A stretch of DNA of 64,000 nucleotides from Polaribacter sp. BM10 (GTDB taxonomy: Bacteria > Bacteroidota > Bacteroidia > Flavobacteriales > Flavobacteriaceae). Every line of letters starts with the position of its first letter. The first letter of the stretch is position 1. Both the position numbers and the translations under genes were made by a program. Under the pieces are notes generated by a model. It was not told the DNA's origin. It saw nothing but the letters and a program-made list of their open reading frames with translations, and made no database searches. The DNA is taken from assembly GCF_002005425.1 (NCBI RefSeq), contig NZ_CP019704.1, positions 1,168,501 to 1,232,500 on the forward strand. Reading direction: 5' to 3'. Shown one piece after another: positions 46,901 to 53,892 of this stretch.

Positions 46901-47360
46901 AAAAATTACTTTTGAACTTTCTCCTCCTGCTCTATATCAATTAGGAATTGTAGATGCGTTGTTTTGGTTATTTGAATACATTGAAAAAACATATGAAATA
47001 AAATCTGATATTTATACAACTTTAGATACTGTAATAATGGATGATACAAAATCTATTTTACTTTATAGAAGTATACAAGAAGTTGTAAATAATGCGATAA
47101 AATATTCTAAGGCATCTTTTTTTACATTGAATATTGATGAGAACTCTGATTACATCTCTTTTATATTTAAAGATAATGGCATTGGTTTTAATACCAAAAA
47201 AATAAAAAACAATCACAATACAAATGGTTCTGGTTTTGGATTGTTTACAGTTAAAGAAAGAATAGAAAATATTCAAGGAGAATTCAATATTAGATCAGAA
47301 ATTGGTAACGGTACAACTGTTGTTTTTAATATTCCTAAAAGCATCATCAAAAAATCATAA
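43908..47360 (+). CDS. Seven-TM, five-PAS sensor histidine kinase (HisKA_3/NarL-DesK type), paralogue 1
   Basis: A 1150-residue inner-membrane sensor kinase. About seven hydrophobic helices occupy residues 1-235. Five PAS domains follow (about 261-385, 395-510, 525-650, 665-800, 805-925), most ending in a DIT-type motif such as GRRGLVQDITD. The transmitter has the phospho-acceptor motif IASNIHDHLSQSL with His953 and conserved SPPALYQLGIVDAL. Its ATPase domain has N-box EVVNNAIKYSKA, G1 DNGIGF and G2 GSGFGLFTVKER. This type signals to LuxR-like regulators, and one follows the paralogous kinase directly downstream. PAS2-4 are similar to each other, pointing to internal duplication. The signal is unknown. 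Confidence 0.92.
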   Translation: MNYKLILILFLQSTLVAFVILLLFKFRKKLGKGVLYACLGLFQFVQVMIFILNSVFQNFAYDFLVTPGSSIFVTISLFTLLLIYIKEDAKETRKIISTILIVNVLIYFIAISFLWNLSDATATNYFNVIDIFLENTPSFIVGNVALFLDALLLIFTFEFISKIIKFLFLQISITMFIVLTFDTIFFSIFTFYNSANLIDIIVFGLISKNSFTIYYSLLFYFYLRFLDETDKDLVYFKIKDVFKPLSYKQKFEVAVNDIKKANEMYRLLTTNSNDIICLQELNGNYSYVSPSIKKILGYEQSYFLGKQIFSIVHKDDIKELQEKISNKEFFKNNQTAPLIFRLKHKLGHYVWIEYSTSPIYQDNKITSFVTSAREITDRIKSKKKLEKSLKLLRKRDKALNKASEIGKIGFIEYNAKKETYVWSDYVFEIFGLNPDDNIPSQKEFLNFFSDESKAKILKNIENLESNGKAFHMEIKGKNQENKIIWLRLILEPIFGADKKVKGRRGILQNITKSKNSKIALKNSYNLLKKKDLSLIESSRIAKIGYSDYLFETNAFYWSDYVYKIFGLDPNKEIPSREEMIAVYKGEFLEKLISATKKLDADGIPYDIELKMTNFVNKEVWVRIIGHLIYDDDKNVIGRSGVLQDITDSKLNRIELKRSKKEIENSLEQLEKNKASMDEASKVAKIGYFEYIIATDNFRWSEYLYDIYGLDKTKPVPPRAEIVAQIDKDSLPVIKQATLDLTNNGVSYDIQMKIYHKKTGKAVWVRNVAQPVFDKNKNIIGRRGLVQDITDKKESIDKIARAEELYRLLADNTNDLICLQEHDSTFKYISPSIENLLGYKQEDFIGRKVYDIVHPEDLESLKNTFFNISKEVKSHAFPFRALHKKGHYIWLEFLSTPVYNGDEINYFVTSARDITQTMVANENIQEYQKSLKKLTTEITLIEEKQKKEIASNIHDHLSQSLVISKMKIKELKRNKEYEKLIKDLDFIENHITDALDNSRKITFELSPPALYQLGIVDALFWLFEYIEKTYEIKSDIYTTLDTVIMDDTKSILLYRSIQEVVNNAIKYSKASFFTLNIDENSDYISFIFKDNGIGFNTKKIKNNHNTNGSGFGLFTVKERIENIQGEFNIRSEIGNGTTVVFNIPKSIIKKS

Positions 47361-47434
47361 CAAATACAATATTCAATAAAAAAACTTATTTAAACTTTAA
47401 TAAAATACATTTTTTTTTATCTTTAGAGCATAAA

Positions 47435-47441
47435 TCCCCTA
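47435..47441 (+). promoter_or_regulatory. CCCCTAA motif upstream of histidine kinase 2
   Basis: CCCCTAA lies 40 bp before the chosen ATG of kinase 2, in an otherwise AT-rich gap of about 120 bp. It parallels the C-rich leaders near kinase 1 and the duplicated small genes. Confidence 0.3.
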
Positions 47442-47481
47442 AAAATTGATATTTCTTTTATCAATTTTAATAACTTATGAT

Positions 47482-50400
47482 ATGACATTCTATCAATTTA
47501 CAACACTATTTGTACAAAGCTCTTTTGTTGCTTTTATTATACTACTATTATTTAAAGTTAGAAAAAAACTAGGTTTAAGTGTTCTTTATGCTAGTTTGGG
47601 TTTATTTCAGTTTGTTCAAATATTTCTTTCTAATAATATAGATTCTAATTACCCAACAAATCACTTAATATCTCAAGGATCATCAATATTTGTAACTGTA
47701 ACACTCTTTGCTTTATTAATTATTTATATTAAAGAAGATGCCAAAGAAACAAAAAAAGTTATTTATGCATTGTTTCTAGTAAATTTATTAATCACACTTT
47801 TACTGCAGGTTTTCAATTGGAAAATTGAAGATACTTTAATTGATAATGCCATCGCAAATTCTGCGAAACCATTTAAAAACTCACCGTACATCTCTACTGT
47901 TTCTAATATTGCTATCCTTTTAGATTCGCTTTTATTAATAATACTGTTCGAATTTATAGCAAAAAAAACAAGGTTTTTATTTTTACAAATTTTTATTACA
48001 ATGATAATTGTAGTAAGCTTTGATACAATATTCTATGCAACACTTTCTTTCTGGAAATCAGATAAGTTAATTCCTGTAATTACAAAAGGGTTGCAATCAA
48101 AAGGGATATTGGCAACCTATTTTAGTGTTTTATTTTATATCTATTTAAGGTTTTTAGATACTACAGATAGAGACCTAGTATTTTTTAAAATAAAAGATGT
48201 TTTTCAACCTTTAAGTTATAAACAAAAATTTGAAACTACGGCAATCGACAAAAAAAAGGTTGAAGAAAAATATAGGTTACTAACAGATAATTCTAATGAT
48301 ATTATTTGTTTACAAAATGTAGATAGTTCTTTTAAATATATTAGTCCATCAATAAAAAAAATATTAGGCTATGATAGTAAAGAGTTTCTTGGAAAAAAAA
48401 TTTTTAAATATGTTCATTCTGATGATATTCAGAAATTAAGAGAAACAATAGGTAAAAAATTATTTATTACAGATTACGATAATAACGCATATACCTTTAG
48501 GGTAAAGCATAAATTTGGTCATTATATTTGGTTAGAATTTATTACTTCTGCCGTATACGAAAATAATAAAATTAGTTATTTTGTTACTTCTGCTAGAGAT
48601 ATAACACAAAGAGTCTTAGCTAAAAATAAAATTGAAAGTTCTTTAAAACTATTAGAACAAAAAGAAACCTCTTTAAATGAAGCTAGTAAATTAGCTAAAA
48701 TTGGATATTGGGAATATATAAAGACATCTGAAAGAGTAAATTGGTCTGAATATATACATGTAATTTACGAGAGTGACGTTAAAAAAGCAGCACCGAAAAG
48801 AGAAGAAATATTTAAAAAATTTGACAAAGAATCTCAATTAAAAATTTCTAAAGCAAATAAAGAGCTAGATAAAAACGGTACACCTTACGATCTTGAATTA
48901 AAATTAATTAATAATAACAAAAAAGTAGTTTGGATTAGAAATGTTGTACAACCAATTTACGATGAAAACAAAAAAATTATAGGTCGTAGAGGTGTTTTAC
49001 AAGATATTACAGAAAATAAAAATATCAATATAAAATTAAAAGAAAGCGAAGAAAAATTCTTTAAGATATTTAAAAACAGTCCTAATTTAATAATACTAAA
49101 TAGTTTTGATGAACACAAAATTGTTGATGTAAATGATGCCGCTGCAAGAATATCTGGTTACACACCAGAAGAATTAATTGGTACCGTTAATATACAGGCT
49201 AGTATTTGGAAGTCTCAGAAGAAAAGAAACATCTATTTTAATAGATTAGTTAAAAATGGCAGCGTTAAAAATTTTGAATCTGAATTTATTACCAAATCCG
49301 GAGAACTTAGAATTTGGAAAGCAAATGCTGAAATTATATTAATTGCTAATAAAAAATACGTTTTAAGTATAATAGAAGATATAACAGAAATTAGGCTAGC
49401 TCAAAATAAGCTTAAAGCTCAAAATGAATTTGTTATTGCCATGACAGAAAATCAAAACTCTGGTATTGTAGCGTGTAATGATAAAGGTGAAATTGTTCTA
49501 TTTAATAAGACAGCTAAAGAATGGCATGGTGTAGATATTCTTAAAATTCCTCAAGAGAAATGGGCAGAAAATTATGGCCTATATAAATCAGATTACAAAA
49601 CCCTTTTACCTCAAGAAAAAATACCTTTACTACAAGCTTTTAATGGTAAAATTTTAACTAACGAAGAAATTGTTATAAAATCAGTTGATCAAGAACCTAG
49701 AATTGTACTTTGTAACGGAGCTTCTTTTCATGACAATAAAGGTAAAAAACTAGGTGCTGTGGTTGTAATGAATGATATTACGCATCAAAAATTAATAGAA
49801 AAAAACTTAAGAGACAGTAAAGATGAAATAAAAAAAGCACTTATTGCTGCTGAAAGAAGTAAATTTTTGCTAAATGAATCTGGAAGAATTACAAGAGTTG
49901 GTGCATGGGAGCTAGATTTAATTACAGAAAATGTTAGTTGGTCAGATCAAATTTATAAAATTCATGGTTTGCCTATAGGAACCATTCCTCCTTTAGAAAA
50001 ATTAATGGAGTATTATGTTAATGGTTCTAAAGAAGTTTTAGAGAAAGCAATTGAAATCTGTATTGCAGAAAATAAAAGTTTTAATTTAGAACTAAATTTT
50101 AAAAATGAACAAAATGAACTGCTTTGGTTAAATGTAATTGGTTACACAGAGGTTAATAATGAAGGTAAAGCAATATTTGTAAGAGGTGTTTTACAAGATA
50201 TTACAGAAAAAAAATTAACAAGAGATAAAATAGATAAAGCAGAAGAGATGTATCGTTTACTTGCAAACAATACTAGCGATCTAATTTGTTTACAAGAACC
50301 AGACGGAACATTTAAGTACATTAGTCCGTCGATAGAAAACCTATTAGGCTACAAACAATCAGAATTTACTGGTAAAAAAATTACTTCTATCGTACATCCA

Positions 50401-51273
50401 GATGATTTAGATAGTTTATTTGAAGCTATAGACGAGGTTAATAAAAATTTAAAAAAAGACGCACATCCATTTAGAGCAAAACATAAAAATGGAGATTATA
50501 TTTGGTTAGAGTTCTTATCTACGCCAATTTATGAAAATGATAAAATTAGCTACTTTGTAACAACAGCAAGAGATATAACTCAATGGATGTTGGCAAATAT
50601 AGAAATTAATGAGTATCAATCATCCTTACAAAAACTTACAACTGAGTTAACGTTAATTGAAGAAAAACAGAAAAAAGAGATAGCATCAAATATACATGAT
50701 CATTTAAGTCAATCTTTAGTGATTTCTAAAATGAAAATTAACGAGTTAAAAAACAATAAGAATTTAAGTGAAATCTTTGGTGACTTAAATTTTATTGAAA
50801 ATCATATTGTAGAAGCTTTAGAAAATAGTAGAAAAATAACTTTCGAATTATCACCACCTGCACTCTATCAATTAGGCATAATAGATACTTTATATTGGTT
50901 GTTTGAAAACATAGAAAACACTTATAAAATAAAATGCGAAATAATTACCAATTTAGACTTTGTTGAGCTAGATGAAGCTTCTTCAATTTTGTTATATAGA
51001 AGTATACAAGAAGTTGTAAATAATGCTTTAAAATATGCCCAAGCATCTTTAATAACTTTAGAAATTAATAAAACAGAGTCAGACTTTTTGTTTGTTGTAA
51101 AAGATAACGGTATTGGCTTTGATACAAGTAAATTAAAAAACTTAAAAAATTATTCTGGTTTTGGTTTATTTACAGTACAAGAAAGAATTGCCAATATTAA
51201 TGGAGTTTTTAGTATAACTTCAGAAAAAAAAATAGGAACAACTGTTAATTTTTTTATACCTTTAACTATATGA
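47482..51273 (+). CDS. Seven-TM, six-PAS sensor histidine kinase (HisKA_3 type), paralogue 2
   Basis: A 1263-residue paralogue of the preceding kinase. The membrane domain aligns over its whole length with that of paralogue 1 (RKKLGLSVLYASLGLFQFVQ against RKKLGKGVLYACLGLFQFVQ), which fixes the start at the ATG before TFYQF. Six PAS domains follow (about 250-370, 380-500, 505-620, 630-760, 765-900, 905-1030); PAS3 and PAS4 are unlike anything in paralogue 1. The transmitter has IASNIHDHLSQSL with His1072, N-box EVVNNALKYAQA, DNGIGF and SGFGLFTVQER. Its stop overlaps the response regulator start (ATGA), indicating a cognate pair. The last PAS and the kinase core are nearly identical to paralogue 1. 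Confidence 0.92.
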   Translation: MTFYQFTTLFVQSSFVAFIILLLFKVRKKLGLSVLYASLGLFQFVQIFLSNNIDSNYPTNHLISQGSSIFVTVTLFALLIIYIKEDAKETKKVIYALFLVNLLITLLLQVFNWKIEDTLIDNAIANSAKPFKNSPYISTVSNIAILLDSLLLIILFEFIAKKTRFLFLQIFITMIIVVSFDTIFYATLSFWKSDKLIPVITKGLQSKGILATYFSVLFYIYLRFLDTTDRDLVFFKIKDVFQPLSYKQKFETTAIDKKKVEEKYRLLTDNSNDIICLQNVDSSFKYISPSIKKILGYDSKEFLGKKIFKYVHSDDIQKLRETIGKKLFITDYDNNAYTFRVKHKFGHYIWLEFITSAVYENNKISYFVTSARDITQRVLAKNKIESSLKLLEQKETSLNEASKLAKIGYWEYIKTSERVNWSEYIHVIYESDVKKAAPKREEIFKKFDKESQLKISKANKELDKNGTPYDLELKLINNNKKVVWIRNVVQPIYDENKKIIGRRGVLQDITENKNINIKLKESEEKFFKIFKNSPNLIILNSFDEHKIVDVNDAAARISGYTPEELIGTVNIQASIWKSQKKRNIYFNRLVKNGSVKNFESEFITKSGELRIWKANAEIILIANKKYVLSIIEDITEIRLAQNKLKAQNEFVIAMTENQNSGIVACNDKGEIVLFNKTAKEWHGVDILKIPQEKWAENYGLYKSDYKTLLPQEKIPLLQAFNGKILTNEEIVIKSVDQEPRIVLCNGASFHDNKGKKLGAVVVMNDITHQKLIEKNLRDSKDEIKKALIAAERSKFLLNESGRITRVGAWELDLITENVSWSDQIYKIHGLPIGTIPPLEKLMEYYVNGSKEVLEKAIEICIAENKSFNLELNFKNEQNELLWLNVIGYTEVNNEGKAIFVRGVLQDITEKKLTRDKIDKAEEMYRLLANNTSDLICLQEPDGTFKYISPSIENLLGYKQSEFTGKKITSIVHPDDLDSLFEAIDEVNKNLKKDAHPFRAKHKNGDYIWLEFLSTPIYENDKISYFVTTARDITQWMLANIEINEYQSSLQKLTTELTLIEEKQKKEIASNIHDHLSQSLVISKMKINELKNNKNLSEIFGDLNFIENHIVEALENSRKITFELSPPALYQLGIIDTLYWLFENIENTYKIKCEIITNLDFVELDEASSILLYRSIQEVVNNALKYAQASLITLEINKTESDFLFVVKDNGIGFDTSKLKNLKNYSGFGLFTVQERIANINGVFSITSEKKIGTTVNFFIPLTI

Positions 51274-51923
51274 TGACCAACGACCAAATAAAAATAGTTT
51301 TAGTAGACGATCACAAACTTCTTAGAGATGGTTTAAGAAATATAATAGAACAAAAATCTAATATGAAAATTATTGGAGAAGCATCTGATGGAAGAGAAGC
51401 TATTAGTGTTTGTTCTAAATTATTGCCAGATGTTTTGGTTATTGATGTAGCTATGGCAAATTTAAATGGTATCGAAGCTGCAAAACAGATTCATAAAACA
51501 TGCCCTGACATTAAAATTATCGGTCTTTCTATGCATTCTAGTAAACAATTTATACAAGGAATGTTTAAAGCTGGTGCCTATGGTTATTTACTAAAAGATG
51601 GTGATTCTAACGAATTAATTACTGCTATAAATACAGTGGTACAAAATATAAAATACTTATCTAAGGATATTAATCAAGAATTTTTATCAATAATTAAACA
51701 AGGAAATACCATAGAAAACACTCTTTTAAGTTCAAGAGAGAAAGAAGTTTTACAATTAATTACAGAAGGAAAATCTTCTAAAGAAATTGGAGAGGTTTTA
51801 TTTTTAAGTTCTAAAACTGTTGATGTACATAGAAATAATATTATGAAAAAAATTGATTTATATACAATACCAGAATTAACTAAGTATGCCATAAAAAAAG
51901 GTTTTACTTCCTTAGAAATGTAA
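51270..51923 (+). CDS. NarL/LuxR-family response regulator
   Basis: A 217-residue DNA-binding response regulator. The receiver domain (about 7-125) has the acidic pair in IVLVDDHKLLRDGLRNII, the phospho-acceptor Asp in PDVLVIDVAMANLNG (about residue 56), a conserved Ser in IIGLSMHSS and the Lys in GYLLKDGDSNEL. The C-terminal LuxR helix-turn-helix (about 148-212) shows LSSREKEVLQLITEGKSSKE and SSKTVDVHRNNIMKKIDL. Its start overlaps the stop of kinase 2, so it is the obvious partner of both kinases, whose transmitter domains are nearly the same. Target genes are unknown; the duplicated secreted-protein genes downstream are candidates only by position. Confidence 0.95.
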   Translation: MMTNDQIKIVLVDDHKLLRDGLRNIIEQKSNMKIIGEASDGREAISVCSKLLPDVLVIDVAMANLNGIEAAKQIHKTCPDIKIIGLSMHSSKQFIQGMFKAGAYGYLLKDGDSNELITAINTVVQNIKYLSKDINQEFLSIIKQGNTIENTLLSSREKEVLQLITEGKSSKEIGEVLFLSSKTVDVHRNNIMKKIDLYTIPELTKYAIKKGFTSLEM

Positions 51924-52035
51924 AATTTAATTAAAAAATAAGCATTTTACCTATTTATTTAAAATATCCTAAACAGTATCTTTACATACAATCATTAATT
52001 TATTCATTAATTAATTGAAACAACACACAGAAAAC

Positions 52036-52389
52036 ATGTTAATTGTAGAAGACAACCCTTTAATTGGAGAGAAAATTCTTAACGCAAGTAAACAAGTACA
52101 TCCTCTTAAAAATATACAATTAACCCAAACTCTTCACGAAGCTATTTCTTTTTTGAAAGAAACTGATGTTGATATTGTAACCTTAGATTTAAGCTTACCA
52201 GATGGCAATGGAATTGAACTACTAAAATGGTTTAAAGAAAATAATAAGCTACCTAAAGTATACGTTTTTTCTACAAGCCGAGAATTAAAAAGAACTTGTT
52301 TAAGATACGGAGCTCAAGATTTCTTTGATAAATCTAGTGATTTTGAGAAACTAATTGATACCATATCTAATACTTTACCAATAGACTAA
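52036..52389 (+). CDS. Stand-alone response regulator receiver protein
   Basis: A 117-residue single receiver domain without an output domain. The acidic pair is in MLIVEDNPLIGEKIL, the phospho-acceptor Asp in VDIVTLDLSLPDGNG (about residue 50), Thr/Ser in VYVFSTS and the Lys in DFFDKSSD. All key residues are intact, so it can be phosphorylated and may act as a phosphate sink or partner-binding regulator. An in-frame TTG seven codons upstream could also start it, giving 124 residues. It lies 112 bp after the LuxR regulator and completes the local two-component cluster. A 16-bp hairpin follows it. Confidence 0.85.
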   Translation: MLIVEDNPLIGEKILNASKQVHPLKNIQLTQTLHEAISFLKETDVDIVTLDLSLPDGNGIELLKWFKENNKLPKVYVFSTSRELKRTCLRYGAQDFFDKSSDFEKLIDTISNTLPID

Positions 52390-52420
52390 ATTTATAATAT
52401 AAAATACTTTATAAAACTTT

Positions 52421-52460
52421 AAACCCCAGTTATTAAACAAATGCTTAATAACTGGGGTTT
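52421..52460. terminator. 16-bp perfect hairpin between the receiver gene and secreted protein gene A
   Basis: AAACCCCAGTTATTAA and its exact complement enclose an eight-base loop. There is no clean T-run in either direction, but its position between two convergent genes suits a shared 3'-end structure. The loop-distal GGGGTTT continues directly into the duplicated segment. Confidence 0.6.
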
Positions 52461-52478
52461 ATAAATTATAATATATTA

Positions 52479-52532
52479 TTAGGGGTATAATTTAACTTAG
52501 GGGAATATATTAATTTAGGGGATTAATATAAC
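52479..52532 (+). repeat. Three 18-bp tandem repeats beginning TTAGGGG (unit A)
   Basis: TTAGGGG starts at 52479, 52497 and 52515, each followed by 11 AT-rich bases. The third unit runs into the last codons of the secreted protein gene on the opposite strand. On the coding strand the motif reads CCCCTAA. Confidence 0.75.
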
Positions 52533-52954
52533 TTTCTCATTCTTCCTTCCCAAGTTCTACCACCTAAAGTAGACTCGTAAAAAATATAACCTCTTTTTAT
52601 TTTTGTAATCTTCATTTTTAATTTAATTCCCTTTTTAAAAGGAAAATTAGGAAGATTTGATTCTTGTAATGTCATATAACACTCATCTTCTGAAACCCAA
52701 GAAATGTCAGATTTAATAAAGTACTTTCCTTCATTAAAATACTCTACATGTTTGTCTTCAGAAAATACAACAACTACATTTTCTCCTTTGTACTTGTAAG
52801 TGTATTTTGTTTCATTTAATAATGGTACAATCTCTTCTTTTTCTTCTATTGAAGTGTAAGTACCAAAATTGTTTACTGTGGTCATTGCAAGATCTTGTGC
52901 TGATACAGAAAATGCAAATAATGCGAAAATTACTACTAGTTTAAAATTTTTCAT
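52523..52954 (-). CDS. Small secreted protein, duplicate A
   Basis: A 143-residue protein of unknown family. A Sec signal peptide (KLVVIFALFAFSVSAQ, about 4-19) leaves a mature protein of about 124 residues, rich in Lys, Glu and Tyr, with predicted beta strands. The NNFGTYTSIEEKEEIVPLL, KGENVVVVFSEDKHVEYF and SWVSEDECYMTLQE segments are the main landmarks; the single mature Cys lies in ECYM. No lipobox, sorting domain or catalytic motif is seen, so it is probably periplasmic or released. It differs from duplicate B at about seven residues, all in the first 80; the last 65 are identical. A -7-like TATCTTTG lies at 52992-52999. Confidence 0.85.
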   Translation of the reverse strand: MKNFKLVVIFALFAFSVSAQDLAMTTVNNFGTYTSIEEKEEIVPLLNETKYTYKYKGENVVVVFSEDKHVEYFNEGKYFIKSDISWVSEDECYMTLQESNLPNFPFKKGIKLKMKITKIKRGYIFYESTLGGRTWEGRMRKLY

Positions 52955-52966
52955 AATGATTAAATT

Positions 52967-52971
52967 GGGGG
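52967..52971 (-). promoter_or_regulatory. C5 tract in the leader of secreted protein gene A
   Basis: Five C residues (minus strand) lie 12 bp before the start codon. The same tract is seven C long in duplicate B, showing length change since duplication. It may affect translation or regulator binding. Confidence 0.45.
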
Positions 52972-53125
52972 TTTAACATATAATTATACTGCAAAGATAA
53001 AGCCGAACTTCAGTTTTATAAATAAGCAAAATTCTTAATTTCTCTATTTCTTTGGATTTAATTATGACATTAGAAATACAATCATATTCTTAAATAACTA
53101 AAAACATTTTATGAATAGAAACATA

Positions 53126-53157
53126 AAAGCCCAGTTTGAACAAACAAACTGGACTTT
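53126..53157. terminator. Hairpin between duplicates A and B
   Basis: AAAGCCCAGTTT pairs with AAACTGGACTTT with one mismatch around an eight-base loop. It sits at the same place as the perfect 16-bp hairpin next to unit A, directly before ATAAATTATA, but its sequence is different; on the minus strand it would follow gene B. Confidence 0.6.
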
Positions 53158-53215
53158 ATAAATTATAATTTATTAGGGGTATAATTTAACTTAGGGTGTA
53201 TATTAATTTAGGGGA

Positions 53216-53647
53216 TTAATATAACTTTCTCATTCTTCCTTCCCAAGTTCTACCACCTAAAGTAGACTCGTAAAAAATATAACCTCTTTTTATTTTTGTA
53301 ATCTTCATTTTTAATTTAATCCCTTTTTTAAAAGGAAAATTAGGAAGATTTGATTCTTGTAATGTCATATAACACTCATCTTCTGAAACCCAAGAAATAT
53401 CAGATTTAATAAAGTGTTTTCCTTCGTTAAAATACTCTACATGTTTGTCTTCAGAAAATACAACAACTACATTTTCTCCTTTGTACTTGTAAGTGTATTT
53501 TGTTTCACTTAATAATGGTACAATCTCTTCTTTTTCTTCTATTGAAGTGTAAGTACCATAATTGTTTACTGTGGTCATTGCAAAATCTTGTGCTGATACC
53601 GAAAATGTAAATAATGCGAAAATTACTACTAGTTTAATTTTTTTCAT
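53216..53647 (-). CDS. Small secreted protein, duplicate B
   Basis: A 143-residue paralogue of duplicate A, with signal peptide KLVVIFALFTFSVSAQ. I start at the ATG before KKIKLVV, which gives the same length as duplicate A; an in-frame start 14 codons upstream would cross the C-run leader and promoter region. Differences from A are N/K and F/I at positions 3-4, A14T, L22F, F30Y, N47S and Y78H (A to B), mostly conservative, so both are probably functional. Function unknown. It lies upstream of A in the direction of transcription; the intervening hairpin suggests separate transcripts. Confidence 0.85.
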   Translation of the reverse strand: MKKIKLVVIFALFTFSVSAQDFAMTTVNNYGTYTSIEEKEEIVPLLSETKYTYKYKGENVVVVFSEDKHVEYFNEGKHFIKSDISWVSEDECYMTLQESNLPNFPFKKGIKLKMKITKIKRGYIFYESTLGGRTWEGRMRKLY

Positions 53648-53659
53648 AATGATTAAATT

Positions 53660-53666
53660 GGGGGGG
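53660..53666 (-). promoter_or_regulatory. C7 tract in the leader of secreted protein gene B
   Basis: Seven C residues (minus strand) 12 bp before the start codon, against five in duplicate A. Homopolymer length variation here could alter expression. Confidence 0.45.
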
Positions 53667-53892
53667 TTAAACATATAATTATACAGCAAAGATAAAACCG
53701 AACTTCAGTTTTATAAATAAGCAAAATTCTTAATTTTAAAAAAAAGTAAAATTTATGCAGAATTAAAATCATTATTAGAAGTAAAAACATTTATAATTTA
53801 GCTCTAATATTATTTTTTTAAAAAAAATGAATAGCTAACTATTTCATTATTAAGAACATTAAAAAAATGTATCTTTTTTGTAAAAAAAATGC

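Larger units (their letters stand above)
52461..53041. repeat. Tandem duplication unit A (secreted protein gene plus flanks)
   Basis: This segment of about 580 bp and the one at 53158-53735 are near-identical from ATAAATTATA to ATTCTTAATTT, with only scattered substitutions and small indels. Each holds a promoter-like box, a C-run leader, the gene and 18-bp repeats. A 116-bp non-duplicated spacer with a different hairpin separates them. This is a recent direct duplication. Confidence 0.9.
53158..53735. repeat. Tandem duplication unit B
   Basis: Second copy of the duplicated segment, in the same orientation as unit A. It carries the second small secreted protein gene with a seven-C leader, a -7-like TATCTTTG (53687-53694) and the TTAGGGG repeats at 53173, 53191 and 53208, where one unit has lost one base and one G. 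Confidence 0.9.

Noticed and set aside
52479..53214. TTAGGGG repeats as telomere-like or CRISPR array
   Set aside because: Only three 18-bp units per copy, no spacers, no cas genes and a circular chromosome context; treated as a local tandem motif.
53736..53892. Possible small gene or RNA in the AT-rich gap before tRNA-Gly
   Set aside because: Only runs of A and T and short frames; no hairpin, promoter or coding signal apart from the tRNA promoter.
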